64,000 nucleotides of DNA from Oncomelania hupensis (GCA_036898135.1 CM072511.1:80235262-80299261), one strand, 5' to 3'. Shown: positions 1 through 12,010, counted from the first letter of the stretch. Numbers and translations are program-made. The notes: generated by a model from the sequence alone, not told the origin.

Positions 1-933
1 TAACACAAGATTAGAGAATCAAAAGGAAAAATCATGTGAACATGAAAGCCATCATTAACAGCTACTGTAATGATCGTTTCTATATTGTTCATAGCTTTCG
101 TAATTAGGTAGTACACAATCTACAACAACCAAAGACAACTAGATTTTGAACTTTGTTAGTAAAATAGAAAAATATAAATATAATTTAACGATGACCTATG
201 TTAAGGAAACGTACGTTTATTTTTACTTATAATGTCATCGTTCAGGGCTATCAATTTTCAGATCTGTAACCTAAAAATTCAGCACGAAACTAATGAGGAG
301 TAAAATAAAGAATGAGAAGAAACATCTTCTTCTTCTTCAGTACTTTGGCTGTATAGGCTATCAAATTAATGTATTTATCCAGTTATTTTGAGCGGGTCCT
401 TGTCTCTGCCATCCTGATGTCTCGACTGTGGGGAAGTAATTTCAACCGATACCAAAAAAAAATCAAGCACATACAGCGAGGCAGCGAGAGAGAAGAAGAA
501 TGAGAAGGCCTCGACAATGATGAAGAAAGCAGTCTGGTACCTCCTAGAATGTTGGGGTTGTGTAGAAAGGCGGGTGGGGTGTGTAGTAGAAGATGGCGGG
601 AGATTGGGGTTGATTAATGGATAGATTTATGGACACGGTTTTTATGAATGCAGGCCGTGGCTAGTGATGTCTTGTGTCTTTTACTTCTGCGTGACAATCT
701 GGTTCTTTTCTGTCCTGCTAGGAGATAATTTGAATCAAGGTGTTGCATTGTGTTTCCTAACTGTTTTCAAGCATTATTTCTGTTCTTTCCTGTTAATTTC
801 TTTTCTTCTGTTCTCTTCTCTTTTTATTAAGATCCAGAAGTGGGAAGATGTAGGAGAAAGGAGGTTTGGTGGAAAGAGGAGTGGGGGGGGGCAAAGGGGT
901 TGGATGTGTGGGGTGGGTGGGTGGTAGGCGTGA

Positions 934-935
<2 letters not shown>
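1..935. other. No feature recognised
   Basis: AT-rich sequence with a short CTT run near 328 and a purine-rich, G-rich end (840-925). I see no coding or repeat structure that recurs in the window. Confidence 0.6.

Positions 936-1013
<78 letters not shown>
936..1013. repeat. TAA microsatellite
   Basis: About 26 TAA units. It lies between unrecognised sequence on the left and a LINE fragment on the right. Confidence 0.97.
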
Positions 1014-1014
<1 letters not shown>

Positions 1015-1229
1015 GTAACCAGAGCATCAGGCCTTACAAAGACCATCTTGCAAGGCACGGTGCAAGGAGGCAGAAGAAGAGGGAGACAGAAAAAGAGTTG
1101 GGGAGACAACATTCGAAAATGTACTGGCTTGACACTGAGCGATGCCTGAGGGTTGCTGAGGACAGAGAAAGATGGATTGGTTAAACGATCATCTGCGGTG
1201 CCCCAACGACATTCGAGTTATGGGATAGG
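1014..1229 (+). mobile_element. LINE (endonuclease-RT family) ORF2 C-terminal fragment
   Basis: The fragment carries the remnant of SGLAKTILQGTVQGG through DRERW, as in the better copy at 54294-54858. Several frameshifts are present. It ends GGGATAGGA, the simple-repeat tail of this family, then an AAT array. It is flanked by TAA arrays on both sides. Confidence 0.8.

Positions 1230-1301
<72 letters not shown>
1230..1301. repeat. TAA microsatellite
   Basis: About 24 units, grown from the GGATAGGATAATAAT tail of the LINE fragment at 1014-1229. Confidence 0.97.
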
Positions 1302-1302
<1 letters not shown>

Positions 1303-2090
1303 AGGATGCTATCACGCGCTTTTTCTTCGATCGAACTCAAAGGGCGGCGATCTGAAGAGATCGTTAGTATAGAAATCGGAATATAAATCCGTGTTTATTT
1401 TTGAAATTTTAGATTGATTATATCCAATACCAATATTGAATATAAGTATAGCTTACGGCCTCCGTTATTACAAGCTTGTCTTGAACTCTTCGCGTCTCCC
1501 AAAGCTTTGTCTATCAGGGGATACCAAAAGTGTGTGTATAATTCCAATGCTGTAGGAGTGTGGCCTAAGGAGATTGGACTAGAGTTCATTGACAACACCC
1601 TGGATATTAGATGCTGTCCTTCCAGGAATGAGGGAATTTTAGGAAAAATCTATCTCCCCTTCTATGCTGCCATGGGAACATTTGCATGTCTGTCGGCTTG
1701 GGCCTCAATATCTATCTATCTCGTCTGCATGTCTGTTTGCCATAAATCGCGTGGGTGGATGGGAGAAAGGGATTTAGTGACAGACTGATACGCCTTCCGT
1801 TACATGCAGTGCGTCTAACCGTCACCTCCTTCCGATCCTAAAAGGCTTTGCCACAAGGCTGGTCTTATCTGTCTATCTGTCTGGCTTGTCTGATTGGCCT
1901 TGTCTGTTTTCTGTCCTGTCTTATTGTATGGCATAAACAGGTCGTTTTGCAAGAGGATGTAGGACAGGGTAACTTGACTTATACTCTAGCCATTGCAACG
2001 ACAAGCCATTGTCTAATCTTCCACTTCCTCTCATATTATTGTAAGTAACGACGACCTTGTTTAATTGTTATTGTTTCATGATGTTACACC
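1302..2090. other. No feature recognised
   Basis: A 124-codon frame (1414-1788) shows no domain, and its last third is a TCTATCT/TGTCTG-like stretch. Short TGTCTGTCTGG runs recur at 1690-1735 and 1870-1925. Confidence 0.55.
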
Positions 2091-2683
2091 CCTCGAGGGA
2101 GTGCCGGGGGTTTCTGTATAAATAGTATCCCCATTTTCTGGAAATGTAGTGCTTTAAATTCCCACTGCCGCTTTCTCATTTGTTCTTTCTCATTCCTACT
2201 CTGTTCTGTCAATCTACTATACTATCGTCCTCTTTGATAGATAAGTAACCTATTTTTTTTCTTGATAAACTCTTCCGGGACAAAACTCATCATTTGTGTA
2301 TGAGGTCTGTTGTATCAGCTTAAGAATATTGGACACTTTTTGCCAAATGATCACTAGGGTTTCCTATTATATTACTATTTAGCAATGTAGGCATTTTATA
2401 TGTATGTGCTTTGTTGATAATTTATAACGATGCTTGTATTCTATTTTGGTTTTGTAAACGGGGTTCGATAAATTAGAGTATAACCTCAGCGTCCACTGTG
2501 TGGAATGCCTATATTGTACTGTGACAGACTGGTGGAGTGCCTTCAGTGTTACCAATGGGGTAGTTTCAGCAGATCTGTAATTCGGATCAGGGGTGGGTTC
2601 TCTTTCACGGAAGTTGTGGTCTTGATTTTGTGGTCTTGATCCGGCTTTTGCAGTCCGCTGGACCCTGTAAGCAATGAATAACT
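2091..2683 (+). mobile_element. R1 retroposon copy, diverged
   Basis: The copy has the GTGCCGGGGGTTT block, the TATAAATAG box, the TTCTCATT-rich middle and the CAGTCCGCTGGACC end. The 3' end is more diverged than in the other copies, with an inserted TGGTCTTGAT repeat near 2620-2640. The short reading frame of the family is broken by stops here, so it is probably the oldest copy. No clear target duplication was found. Confidence 0.75.
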
Positions 2684-2790
2684 AACTAGCCATGATGTTA
2701 CTGTTATTGTTCATGATGTTAATGTTATAACGTTACATTCTTATATTTAAAGGGCAGGATGTAAAGAAAAAGCGCTGTCAATGCTTACTC

Positions 2791-2850
2791 CTTATCTTAT
2801 CTTATCTTATCTTATCTTATCTTATCTTATCTTATCTTATCTTATCTTAT
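2791..2850. repeat. CTTAT microsatellite
   Basis: Twelve perfect CTTAT units. They served as the insertion target of the R1 copy at 2851. Confidence 0.97.
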
Positions 2851-3417
2851 GTGCCGGGGGTTTCAGTATAAATAGTATCCCCACTTTCTGGAAATTTAGT
2901 GCTTTAAATTCCCACTGTCGCTGTCTTTCTCATTTGCTCTTTCTCATTCCTGCTCTGTTCTATCAATCTGCTATATTATCTTCTTCTTCGCTAGACCAGT
3001 CATCTACCTTTTTTCTTGAAAACTCTTCCTGGACAAGACTCCTTATTTGTGTATGAGGTCTGTTGGATCAGCTTGGGAATATTGGACACTTTTTGCCAGG
3101 TGGTCACTAGCGCTTCCTATGATGTTATTATTTAGCAATGTAGACATTTTATATGTATGTGTTTTGTTGATAATTTATAATGATGTTTGTATTCTATTTT
3201 GTTTTTGTAAACGGGGGCTCGATAAATTAGAGTACAGCCTCAGAGCCCCCTGCGTGGGATGTCTTTATTGTAAAGTGACTGGCTGATGGAGAGCTTTCAG
3301 TTTTCCCACTAGGGTTGTTTCAGCAGATCTTTTATGCGGATTAGGGGTTGTCCGGTCCTGATTTGGCTCGGAAGAGTCCGCTGGACCTAAAGCAATAATC
3401 ATGTAATGTATTGTAAT
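2851..3417 (+). mobile_element. R1 retroposon copy inserted in a CTTAT microsatellite
   Basis: The copy starts truncated at GTGCCGGGGG directly after twelve CTTAT units. It ends with a TCATGTAATGTATTGTAAT tail. The flank CTTATCTCAT (3418-3427) matches the left flank CTTATCTTAT (2841-2850), so the microsatellite unit was the target. The family's short frame is open (3047-3286). Confidence 0.8.
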
Positions 3418-3436
3418 CTTATCTCATTGATAATTG

Positions 3437-4100
3437 ATGATTGTGGACTATCGCAGGAACCAGGACCCCAAAGATCCACTGCTCATCAATGGACAAGCCA
3501 TCGAGACAGTAGACTCGTTCAAGTTCCTGGGTTCCCTCATCTCCGACGATCTCAGCTGGGGTGCCAACATTGACACCATCGTGAAGCGGGCCCATCAACG
3601 ACTGTACTTCCTCAGACAACTGAGGAAGCTTGGCCTTTCCAAAGACATTCTCCTCCAGTTCTACCGGGCCGTGGTGGAGAGCGTCCTAACGTTTTCCATC
3701 ACGGTCTGGTTCGGAACAGCAACGCAGCTCGACAAAGACCGGTTTAGAGTTGGTCGTGCGCATGTCAGGCAGGATTGTCGGCTGTGAGCTTCCCTCTCTG
3801 GCCTCCATCTACTCGAACTGCTCTCTCAAAAGAGCCGACAAGATCCTCTCTGATCCTTCCCACCCTGCCCATCCCCTGTTCGAACCTCTCCCCTTTGGCC
3901 GCCGCTTTCGATCCTTCAGATCCCACACTGGCCGCTTTAAAGATTCCAATTACCCTCAAACTGTAAGATCTTTAAACGCCGCATCCTCCTCCCACCGCTG
4001 ATCCCCCTGCCCTGCGCACGCCCTGCTCCTCCCTACATACATCTAGATACTACAGCGACTGTTATAATCCAGAATGTTTTTGTGATCACTAGTCATTTGT
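3437..4100 (+). mobile_element. LINE ORF2 C-terminal part (CR1/L2-like group)
   Basis: Codons from 3434 encode VDYRRNQDPKDPLLINGQAI, SFKFLGSLISDDLSWG and LYFLRQLRKLGLSKDILLQFYRAVVESVLTF. A one-base shift near 3750 follows, after which the frame at 3750-4001 continues with VGCELPSLASIYSN, KILSDPSHPAHPLF and PFGRRFRSFRS. This is the region from the end of the RT to the C-terminus. About 100 bp of 3' untranslated sequence follow, up to a GT-rich tract at 4164. The left edge coincides with the R1 insertion. Confidence 0.85.
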
Positions 4101-4163
4101 GTTTTACTATATCTATCTGTTTATGCATTTCAGTATGCTATGGAATACCATGACTGATGCTCT

Positions 4164-4323
4164 CACTGTGAGAGTGTGTGTGTGTGTTTGTGTGTGTGCG
4201 TGTGTGTGTGTTAAATATTAGTATAGGCGATGACTGTGTGCGAGCCTTTGGGTATGTTTGTGCGAGTGTGTGTGATTGTGCATGCATGTGTGTATATTGG
4301 TATGTGTGTATGCGTGCGTGTGT

Positions 4324-4364
<41 letters not shown>
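4164..4364. repeat. GT-rich then GA microsatellite
   Basis: Interrupted GT/GC repeats (4164-4325) are followed by about 17 GA units (4329-4364). Confidence 0.93.
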
Positions 4365-4367
<3 letters not shown>

Positions 4368-5139
4368 TTGTTAAATATAAAACATTCTGTCATTGTCCAA
4401 CACCAAATAATATTCCGATTGTTGTATCTATTACATGTCAATTTGGTGAAATAAATTCCTGTTATACTGTTATTCAGCGTAACTGCAGGACCTAGACGAG
4501 GCCAGGGAATCTAGGTTCCGCTGCGCTGTACGCCTGTCAACTTTGTCTTTCCTCTACCTACGCTGAGCATTACAAACTTCAGAGCCAAACCAAACACCTG
4601 CAGGCGTCAACACTCAGCAGTCTCTGATAATCAGTATTCTCTCCTTCCAGATTGATGAACCGAAAGAATCTCTTTGACTGTCTCTGTAAATGATCAGACA
4701 GTAACTTAGTCTTCCTGGGCGACCACAATATATTAATGGAAAATATTTGCTACGGCTATGTATGGATGGGATTGTACCCCATGGTGTACATTAATATTGG
4801 TCAATACTTGCTATTAAGATTATGTACGGTAGTTTCACTATCTATAAATGGACGATATTTTGCTACAACTTTCAATGAAAAGGAGTTGTGCAGATAAATG
4901 GACAAAGCTTGTTATGGCTATTAAAGATGATGGATACTCCCGCGAATGATCAATACTAAGACTATGAATGAGAACCGAGTTGATGAAAGATGAACGGGAT
5001 TTGCTTGGGAAAACTCCGCACTGTACCACATAAATTGATGTTAATTAACCTTTTGCGAAATAGGAATACCTAATTATGACAAATCTAGGTACACCCTTTC
5101 CAGCACGAAAATGGGTGCGCAGGTTTCCTATCCCGAATG
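4365..5139. other. No feature recognised
   Basis: Unique-looking AT-rich sequence. Three ATTAATATTGGTCAATA-like motifs around 4730-4860 are too loose to call a repeat. Confidence 0.55.
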
Positions 5140-5643
5140 TTACATTACATTACATGATTATTGCTTTAGGTCCAGCGGACTCTTCCGAGCCAAATCAGGA
5201 CCAGACAACCCCTGATACGCATAAAAGATCTGCTGAAACAACCCTAGTGGTAAAACTGAAGGCACTCCACCAGCCGGTCACTTTACAATAAAGACATCCC
5301 ACGCAGAAGACGCTGAGGCTGTACTCTAATTTATCGAACCCCCGTTTACAAAAACAAAATAGAATACAAACATCATTATAAATTATCAACAAAACACATA
5401 CACATAAAATGCCTACATTGCTAAATAATAACATCATATGAAGCCCTAGTGACCACCTGGCAGAAAGCGTCCAATATTCCCAAGCTGATCCAACAGACCT
5501 CACACACAAATAAGGAGTTTTGTCCCGGAAGAGTTTTCAAGAAAAAAGGTAGGTGACTGGTCTAGCGAAGAAGAAGATAGTAAAGCAGATTGATAGAAAA
5601 GAGCAGGAATGAGAAAGAACAAATGAGAAAGACAGCGACAGTG
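5140..5643 (-). mobile_element. R1 retroposon copy, inverted
   Basis: The reverse complement of the family runs from a TACATTACATTACATG tail on the left to the TTCTCATTTG block on the right. It is 5'-truncated at 5643, next to a SINE-like sequence. The short frame is open here as well (5195-5509, minus). A weak 11-of-14 match between the two flanks may be a decayed target duplication. Confidence 0.8.
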
Positions 5644-5953
5644 GGATGCCGAAGGTAACGAGTTCGAATCCAACAGGAAGCGAACTTATGTGGCTTACGT
5701 ACGAGAATTTTCGAGTTACTGAGGGTATTCTACGGGTACTCCTGTTCTCCGGTTTCTTCCCTCCATTCATAAGTCGTATTGGATGCAGTCAACCTAACAT
5801 TTCGAAATAAAATTCGCTTTCTATTCCGTCTTTTAATTGCTATTAGCAGTTGTCTTTGCAGCTCTACATGTTTGTGTGAGGGATGTGTGTTTATTGTTGC
5901 TTACAAGTCACCGTGCTTTCAGTCTAATTTAAGAATGTGGCGCTTATAGAATC
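5644..5953 (+). mobile_element. SINE-like element (family C), diverged
   Basis: A B-box-like GAGTTCGAATCC lies at 5661-5672, followed by a body with TCCGGTTTCTTCCCTCC (5749-5765), AAATTCGCTTTCTATTCCGTC and GTGTGTTTATTGTTGC. It ends at an AGT array. The body blocks recur at 59640-59900 and 42800-42986, always ending at a trinucleotide array. Confidence 0.6.
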
Positions 5954-6155
<202 letters not shown>

Positions 6156-6424
6156 TTTATTAAATTGTGGATGAGTGTGTCGTTGAATTAAATCGCTTGC
6201 TTTGACAAACTATGGATTGCATTTCACCGCCTGTCCCTCGTGGTATCCTAACCCCGCACTAAACCCAAACATTAACCCCGTAACCTTAGTATTGATCATA
6301 GCGACAGTGACGTGATTCGACCGTCCACCTTCCCTTTGAATTTCTGATACGGCTTACTAGAGCCTGGTATTACATGTACAGCCGTATCGCAGTTATATAA
6401 ATTGCTAGACGTGACTTCTTTTCC

Positions 6425-6598
6425 ATTTGAAAACCATAGGCGCGTGTATCTGGACACGCGAACGCCTATACCTGTGACGCCTCCCCCTTTGGTTATCTAT
6501 ACTACCGATAACTATCTATAATACAGATAACCAAATGGAGACGCACCACTGGCACAGGCGCTCGCGGATCCAGATACAAGCGCCTGTGTTCAAAACGT
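6425..6598. mobile_element. Palindromic MITE-like element
   Basis: Arms 6435-6508 and 6515-6588 pair over about 74 bp at roughly 80 percent, with the centre near 6511. The outer part of each arm is itself a small hairpin (GGCGCGTGT...ACACGCGAACGCC). TTTGAA may extend the ends. No coding capacity. Confidence 0.75.
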
Positions 6599-7389
6599 AC
6601 ATAAAGATTGTATCACACTTCCAATGTTATCCTCCTCCACGCCCACAACCCACCTCGGTTACGCCTCCTCTTCTTGAGAAATGCATTAAGTCAGAATAAT
6701 CCACGCACGCGCGCGTATTTTATGTGGTTATGTGTAGGTGCGCGCGTGTGTGTGTGCGTGTGTGCGTGGGCACGCGCGCCTTTCTTCATATTTATTCTGT
6801 GTGCTCGATACAACCTAGCCTCATTTGGAATTTTAACTTCTAGACAACAACAACGATATAATCAAAATTAATGACAACTGGAATCAAAAGCAAACAGCAC
6901 GACATGGTAGATCTAACTGATTTAAATTTCCGCCTAAACCCGTCATCGAAAGAACCAAAACGGATTCTATTGGAGTCAGAGAACTTCATAGATATGAGCT
7001 CCTAGACCACAACACTCGTAAACATACCAAATCGAAAACAACAACACTGAAAAATAAAACGTTTTAACCGATTCACTAATGTTAACGATAGCAAATATTT
7101 GTCCTGGAATGTTTGCCGCTATGTAGAAAACGTGAAGTCCTTGTGGGATGATAAAAACACACGGATCCATTTTCTCCACGTTTTTTTTTAACCTTGTTGA
7201 TTATTCACAAGAACATGCAGCAACAATTAATCAGAATATTATCACAGGATGCACGTGCAAAGATATTAGCTATAATGTTTAACTCAAAAGCGCGTGCGCA
7301 CTTGCTATGGCTATGCATGTAATACTCCGGCAAATACCAGCGCGAGTTGTATAGAAAAAAAAAGCGCCACGAAACGTTTCGATTACGCG
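6599..7389. other. No gene; GC/GT-rich patch
   Basis: A CGCGCG/GTGTG patch lies at 6703-6777. The rest is AT-rich and unrecognised. Confidence 0.55.
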
Positions 7390-8047
7390 CCACGAACTAC
7401 TTTACACCAATGGCATCAACACGGACATCAAAGTCCAAGGCCAATCCCTCAACACAGTGCATATCTTCAAATATTTAGGAGCCACTGTATCAGACAATGG
7501 ATTCCGACAGGAAGTCCTCTCCAGGATCGCACAAACAACTGCTGCCCTGGCAAGGTTGAAGCCCATTTGAAAAGACAAGACCATCAGTCATCTCCATCTT
7601 CCTATACGCTTGCAAAATCTGGGCCCTCACAGCAGATCTACAATGAAGAATACAAAGCATGGAGATGAGGTGCTACAGAAGGCTTCTGGGCATTTCCTAT
7701 ACCCAGCACATCACCAACGACGATGTCCGACAGCCATCACACAAGCCCTTGGGCAACACGATGACCTGCTCACCGTGGTGAAGAAACGGAAATTCCGATG
7801 ATATGGCCACGTCACGTACCAGATCATCAGGCCTTGCAAAGACCATCCTGCAAGGGACAGTGCAAGGAGGTAGAATAAGAGAGAGACCGAAAAAGAGGTG
7901 GGAGGACAACATTCGAGAATGGACTGGCCTAACACTGAGCGAAGACATCAGGGTTGCTGAGGACAGAGAAAGATGGAGTGCGCTAGTTAAACGATCATCT
8001 GTGGTGCCCCAACGACCTCCGAGTTACGGGATAGGATAGGATAGGAA
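7390..8047 (+). mobile_element. LINE (endonuclease-RT family) ORF2 C-terminal part, decayed
   Basis: The fragment begins after the RT core with IFKYLGATVSDNG and continues through the family's C-terminus in shifting frames. Clear blocks are LLTVVKKRK (around 7775) and KKRWEDNIREWTGLTLSE (around 7890). The end is GGGATAGGATAGGATAGGA. Compared with 54294-54858 it has lost about a dozen codons' worth of frame. Confidence 0.82.
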
Positions 8048-8405
8048 CTATTTTTGCTTCTGGGCAACCTTTTGACATAAGCGAGCGCTTTTAAAATGGC
8101 GCAGCACATGTTGACTGCACAACAGCCGATCAAAATGAATTTGGCTGAAAGTGAAAGTTACTGTCAATCGCACTGACGACACAACAACAACAATACTATC
8201 AAATATAAATACCAATTCATACCGATTGCACATAAACATAATTATTCCGTAAAATAACAAGTACACAAATCTTACCAGACTGTCAATGACTAAAAGTCCT
8301 CCCTTGCTATTTCACCATTGAACACATCGCCATTCGCAAATCGAAAGCCCACCACTCTGGCCGCCATCTTTTTCATTTGCAAACAACCTTTCACATGCTC
8401 CAGTG

Positions 8406-8461
8406 GTGTGGGATTTGGATAGTGTACAGTACATGGTAGTGCACAAAGAATGCTGACGCAG
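8406..8461. repeat. Repeat inverted relative to 9.5 kb
   Basis: The 56 bp here are the reverse complement, with few changes, of 9519-9570 (TGGGATTTGGATA...TGCTGACGCAG). It directly precedes a LINE fragment. Confidence 0.7.
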
Positions 8462-8697
8462 TTCCGATGGTATGGCAACGTCACCAGAGCATCAGGCCTT
8501 GCAAAGACCATTCTGCAAGGCACGGTGCAAAGAGGCAGAAGAAGAAGACCGGAAAGAGGTGGGTGGACAACATTCGAGAATGGACTGGCTTGACACTGAG
8601 CGAAGCCATCAGGGTTGCTGAGGACAGATAGAGTACGCTGGTTAAACGATCATCTGTGGTGCCTCAATGACCTTCGAGTTACGGGATAGGATAGGAA
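8461..8697 (+). mobile_element. LINE (endonuclease-RT family) 3' fragment
   Basis: The fragment matches the last 240 bp of the copy at 7390-8047, from TTCCGATGGTATGGC to GGGATAGGATAGGA, with frameshifts. The two copies are in direct orientation and only 0.4 kb apart. Confidence 0.82.
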
Positions 8698-9473
8698 ACA
8701 ACCTTTCGAAACCGCTACACAGGGTTCTCCACGGGGATAGGATTGCGCAGACTTTCTGCCAAAATAGTTACGTAGCGTTACGTAGCGCTTTGCTTAGGCA
8801 ACTTGGATCTGGCGAAGCACATTTTTGGGGGGGAATCAGTTAGCATGATTGGGATGGGTTTACTATTCAGTTTAACAATGATGTTTAGGTATTCAATTGC
8901 AAGAAACATAAGGTCTCAACATAGAGTAGTATATTGACTTGGCATTATGCAAACAAATATGGGTATGGGAATCAGCGAATGGATACGTCTCTTTCTAGGC
9001 GATAACATCTAGATAGGGAGGGGGAGGGGGAGAGGGGAGAGGGGCGGTGAAACGTAGATGACAAATGCACTAGAGTGGTCAGGGGTTAGGGTGATGCAAT
9101 AAATTCTGGTCCAACGTGACCGATACAAATAATTCCAATGTCCACATATCGAGGCAGTCCTTTTGGGAGAGCAATCTTAGGCCTAAAACATCCATAAATC
9201 GAAACCGAAAGACAACTGCACCCAAAACGGCAAACAGCAAAACGTTGTGAACATGCAAAGTTGACACACGGGACGCATGAATCAGAGCCCATCGCAGCGC
9301 CTATTGCAAGTGCAAGAAGGATCGGGAGCTTTTTTTTTTTTTTTTTAAGAAAGTGCAAAATGGACATTCTCATAACAAATAATCTGAAGTTGTCGATTCG
9401 ATTTCTGGCATCAAAACCGATTGTCCTTCTTGAAGGAATCGCAGAAAGGTCACGCTGTCACGCACCCAACAGG
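8698..9473. other. No feature recognised
   Basis: This holds a GGGGAGGGG-type purine run at 9016-9045 and a 16-T run at 9331-9346. Short frames here have no domain. Confidence 0.55.
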
Positions 9474-9570
9474 ATTTGCGTCAGCATTCCCTGTGCTCTA
9501 AAACATGCACTGACAGGGACTGCGTCAGCATTCTTTGTGCACTACCATGTACATTATCCAAATCCCATAC
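9474..9570. repeat. TGCGTCAGCATTC repeat cluster
   Basis: Two in-line copies of TGCGTCAGCATTC(C/T)(C/T)TGTGC occur at 9478 and 9521, with a third, TCTGCGTCAGAATTC, at 9808. The second copy also pairs in inverted orientation with 8406-8461. Confidence 0.6.
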
Positions 9571-9673
9571 TTTTCCCCCACCCAAGTCCACATTTCCCCC
9601 CCCCCCCCAACCTTTACCTTTGCTCCGTGAGCATGCCTCTAGCATGAACGATGCTGCGCCTTACAAATTGACC

Positions 9674-9685
9674 TCATCATCATCG

Positions 9686-9727
<42 letters not shown>

Positions 9728-9788
9728 CCACCATCATCACCATCATCATCATCATCATCATCATGATTATCATCATCATCACCATCAT
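9674..9788. repeat. ATC microsatellite
   Basis: About 37 CAT/TCA units with a few GTC and CAC interruptions. Confidence 0.96.
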
Positions 9789-9808
9789 TTAACATGCACT
9801 GACAGCAT

Positions 9809-10581
9809 CTGCGTCAGAATTCTTCGAATATATACAAGGAATATGCGTTCTCCGGCATGCTGCCAGAGAACGTCATCCATAATTAAATAACCAATAACGT
9901 CAGACATAATCCCATAAAGGCTGCAGCACAAGAGTCAACGATCGGGTGTTCAAAGCCTCTCAATAACGAGGAGTCTCGGTGATCAGACTTTTCGAAGACG
10001 TTCAATCGTGATGTGTAAATATACAATGCTTATTTATTTGCGAGCAGCAAAGTACTCGTCCCCGCTGATCAAAGGGTTAAAACTAAAATGGATCATACAT
10101 GTAATTTGCGCCTTACGACAATGAGAATTTTCTTTGTTTTCACCCGACGAAAAAAAAAACTCTTACAGCAAAAAATTCTTTCTCGAATGCAGACGTATTT
10201 GTTTCTCACATACTTGCTCCAATAAAAGAAAGAAAAAGCAATGTGATCCTGCCCAAACGAAAGAAAGAAAGAAAGAAAGAAAGGAAGAAAGAAATACATC
10301 CTGTCCCAAAGGCAGAAAGAACAAAAGAAAGCTATCTTACATATCTCCAAACAAAGCAGAATGAAAGTAAATTTAAAGTCCGTCTGAGGTTGTGGCAACA
10401 TCAAAATTACGAAAATTGTTTAAAGTGTCAAGAAGATAGTTCTCTTATAAGTTTATTCATATATTTTGGGGGGGTCTAATATTTGTGATAATTCAATCTA
10501 AACTTCGTGTCCGGCCATTCAAAGGTATGTAATGGGTGACTTAATATCTCACTTTGAAATAGTGCAATGCGAAAAACATGG
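9809..10581. other. No gene; GAAA-rich patch
   Basis: GAAA/GAAG repeats occur at 10217-10290. The remainder, up to the solo LTR, is unrecognised. Confidence 0.55.
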
Positions 10582-10586
10582 AGTAC

Positions 10587-12005
10587 TGTGACGGTGGGTC
10601 TATTGTTGCTGGGCTCTGCACAATGAAATGCTATTACTCACTCGTCTTTCGTCAGTGGGAATCGCTAGTAAATCTCCCGGTGACTAATCTTAATATATTT
10701 ATAAGTTTAGCTCGTCTGTGTTAGGCTGGGGTTACAGAGATAAAAAGAAAATGGTAAAAGATTCACTGTCACACTAGCTTTCCCACGACTATGAAACATA
10801 GGTAGTCCAGCCACTTGTTAACAATAAATATCACACATTTATTTCCTCTACTCTATACAAAATCTTTTAATCACTATACTAACCTAAAAGTCCAAATATC
10901 ACTTCGAATAGTTCGCTCCTTGCTAGTTCTACGCAGTTACTGTCTCATCATTGGGCTAATGGTGCGTTCTGCCCAACGGGTCAGTTTTCTGGAAGAGTGG
11001 ACTATTGATGTCCTTCTATGCCAGTTTTGGTTTACGTTTTCAAATAACTTAGCTCTCTTGTAGATGAGTCTTCTCCTGGTTGGCAGACTGGTGGGCTCTC
11101 GTAGCTCAGTGCTCGAGGCTACAATGCAGGCCAAATGTCAGTGTGGACTCGTAATGGTCTTCCTTCTGCTTCGAGCCAACGATGCCTGCTCATCTGCAAA
11201 ATATGAGACGAATTTCTGCAACCCAGGTTTCACTAAGGGTGTGCAGAGCGTCTCACTGGTGGCAGAAACAGCCCTCAGTGATAGCTCCACATACATATAT
11301 ATAAGCGACGAACATTCTGCTAAGTCCGTGGTCCACTGGAATCTCCATTCTAATTCCTATACATATATAGATATATATATATCATGGCTAAACTACACCC
11401 ACAGAGAAGTAATTTATACTATACACATTCTCCAGTACAGCCACTGGTCTGCAATAATACACATAGGAGAAACAACAGTGGGTCCGTAGGGCTACTTCCT
11501 GGTGTTGAACCGGTCGGGCTCGCCACATGGTCAAGCAAAGTTTGACTAACATTCATAATTCTAAACATGGCAAAACTTCACAAACATAATTCATCAATAA
11601 TATCAATAAATCGCGGTGAAACAAAAGATAGCTCTTTTACCTTTTTGACAATGTCAGGCTGTGGCTAACTAGGTTGAATAGAATTTCACCAGTCCCTGCT
11701 TTAGTCTTCAAGTAGCGAGATCTTTCCGAGCTTAGCTTCTTCTCCTATGCGGTTCGAACAAAGAATGACTCTACCTAGCTGTGTGGTCAGCCGGAAGCCC
11801 GCCAAACTGGTCATACCTGAGCGCCCTCTAGCAGAGGGTGAGTAAACGTCAGCAGGCTTACTCTACGGCCTATCTGCGAAGCTATGGCCTACACATGTGT
11901 AGTACACCCTAACTGCTAGTCTTATGGTCAACTTACATAGGCCAACGCAGACTGAGCGTGTAGGCTAGTAGCCTTAGTGCTGTGTTGAACTGGCCTCTCG
12001 CGACA
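10587..12005 (-). mobile_element. Solo LTR related to the Gmr1-type element
   Basis: The sequence begins TGTGACGGTGGG and ends CGCGACA. It is flanked by the 5-bp duplication AGTAC (10582-10586 and 12006-12010). Its left third aligns with the LTR at 28238: GGGCTCTGCACAATG, the TAATATATTTATAAG block, and the CCAGCCACTTG block. The region 11200-11470 matches the CGACGAACATTCTGC and CCACTGGTCTGCA blocks. No internal region remains, so it looks like a recombination product. The orientation is the same as that of the big element. Confidence 0.85.
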
Positions 12006-12010
12006 AGTAC

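Noticed and set aside
1414..1788. 124-codon plus-strand frame
   Set aside because: Its end is low-complexity TCTATC/TGTCTG sequence, and no domain is seen.
5140..5660. Target duplication around the inverted R1 copy
   Set aside because: ATCCCGAATGTTAC and ATGCCGAAGGTAAC agree at only 11 of 14 positions and the right edge is blurred by a SINE. Not counted as proven.
9674..9788. CRISPR-like repeat array
   Set aside because: The repeats are trinucleotides with no spacers. No array in the window has alternating repeats and unique spacers, and the sequence is eukaryotic.
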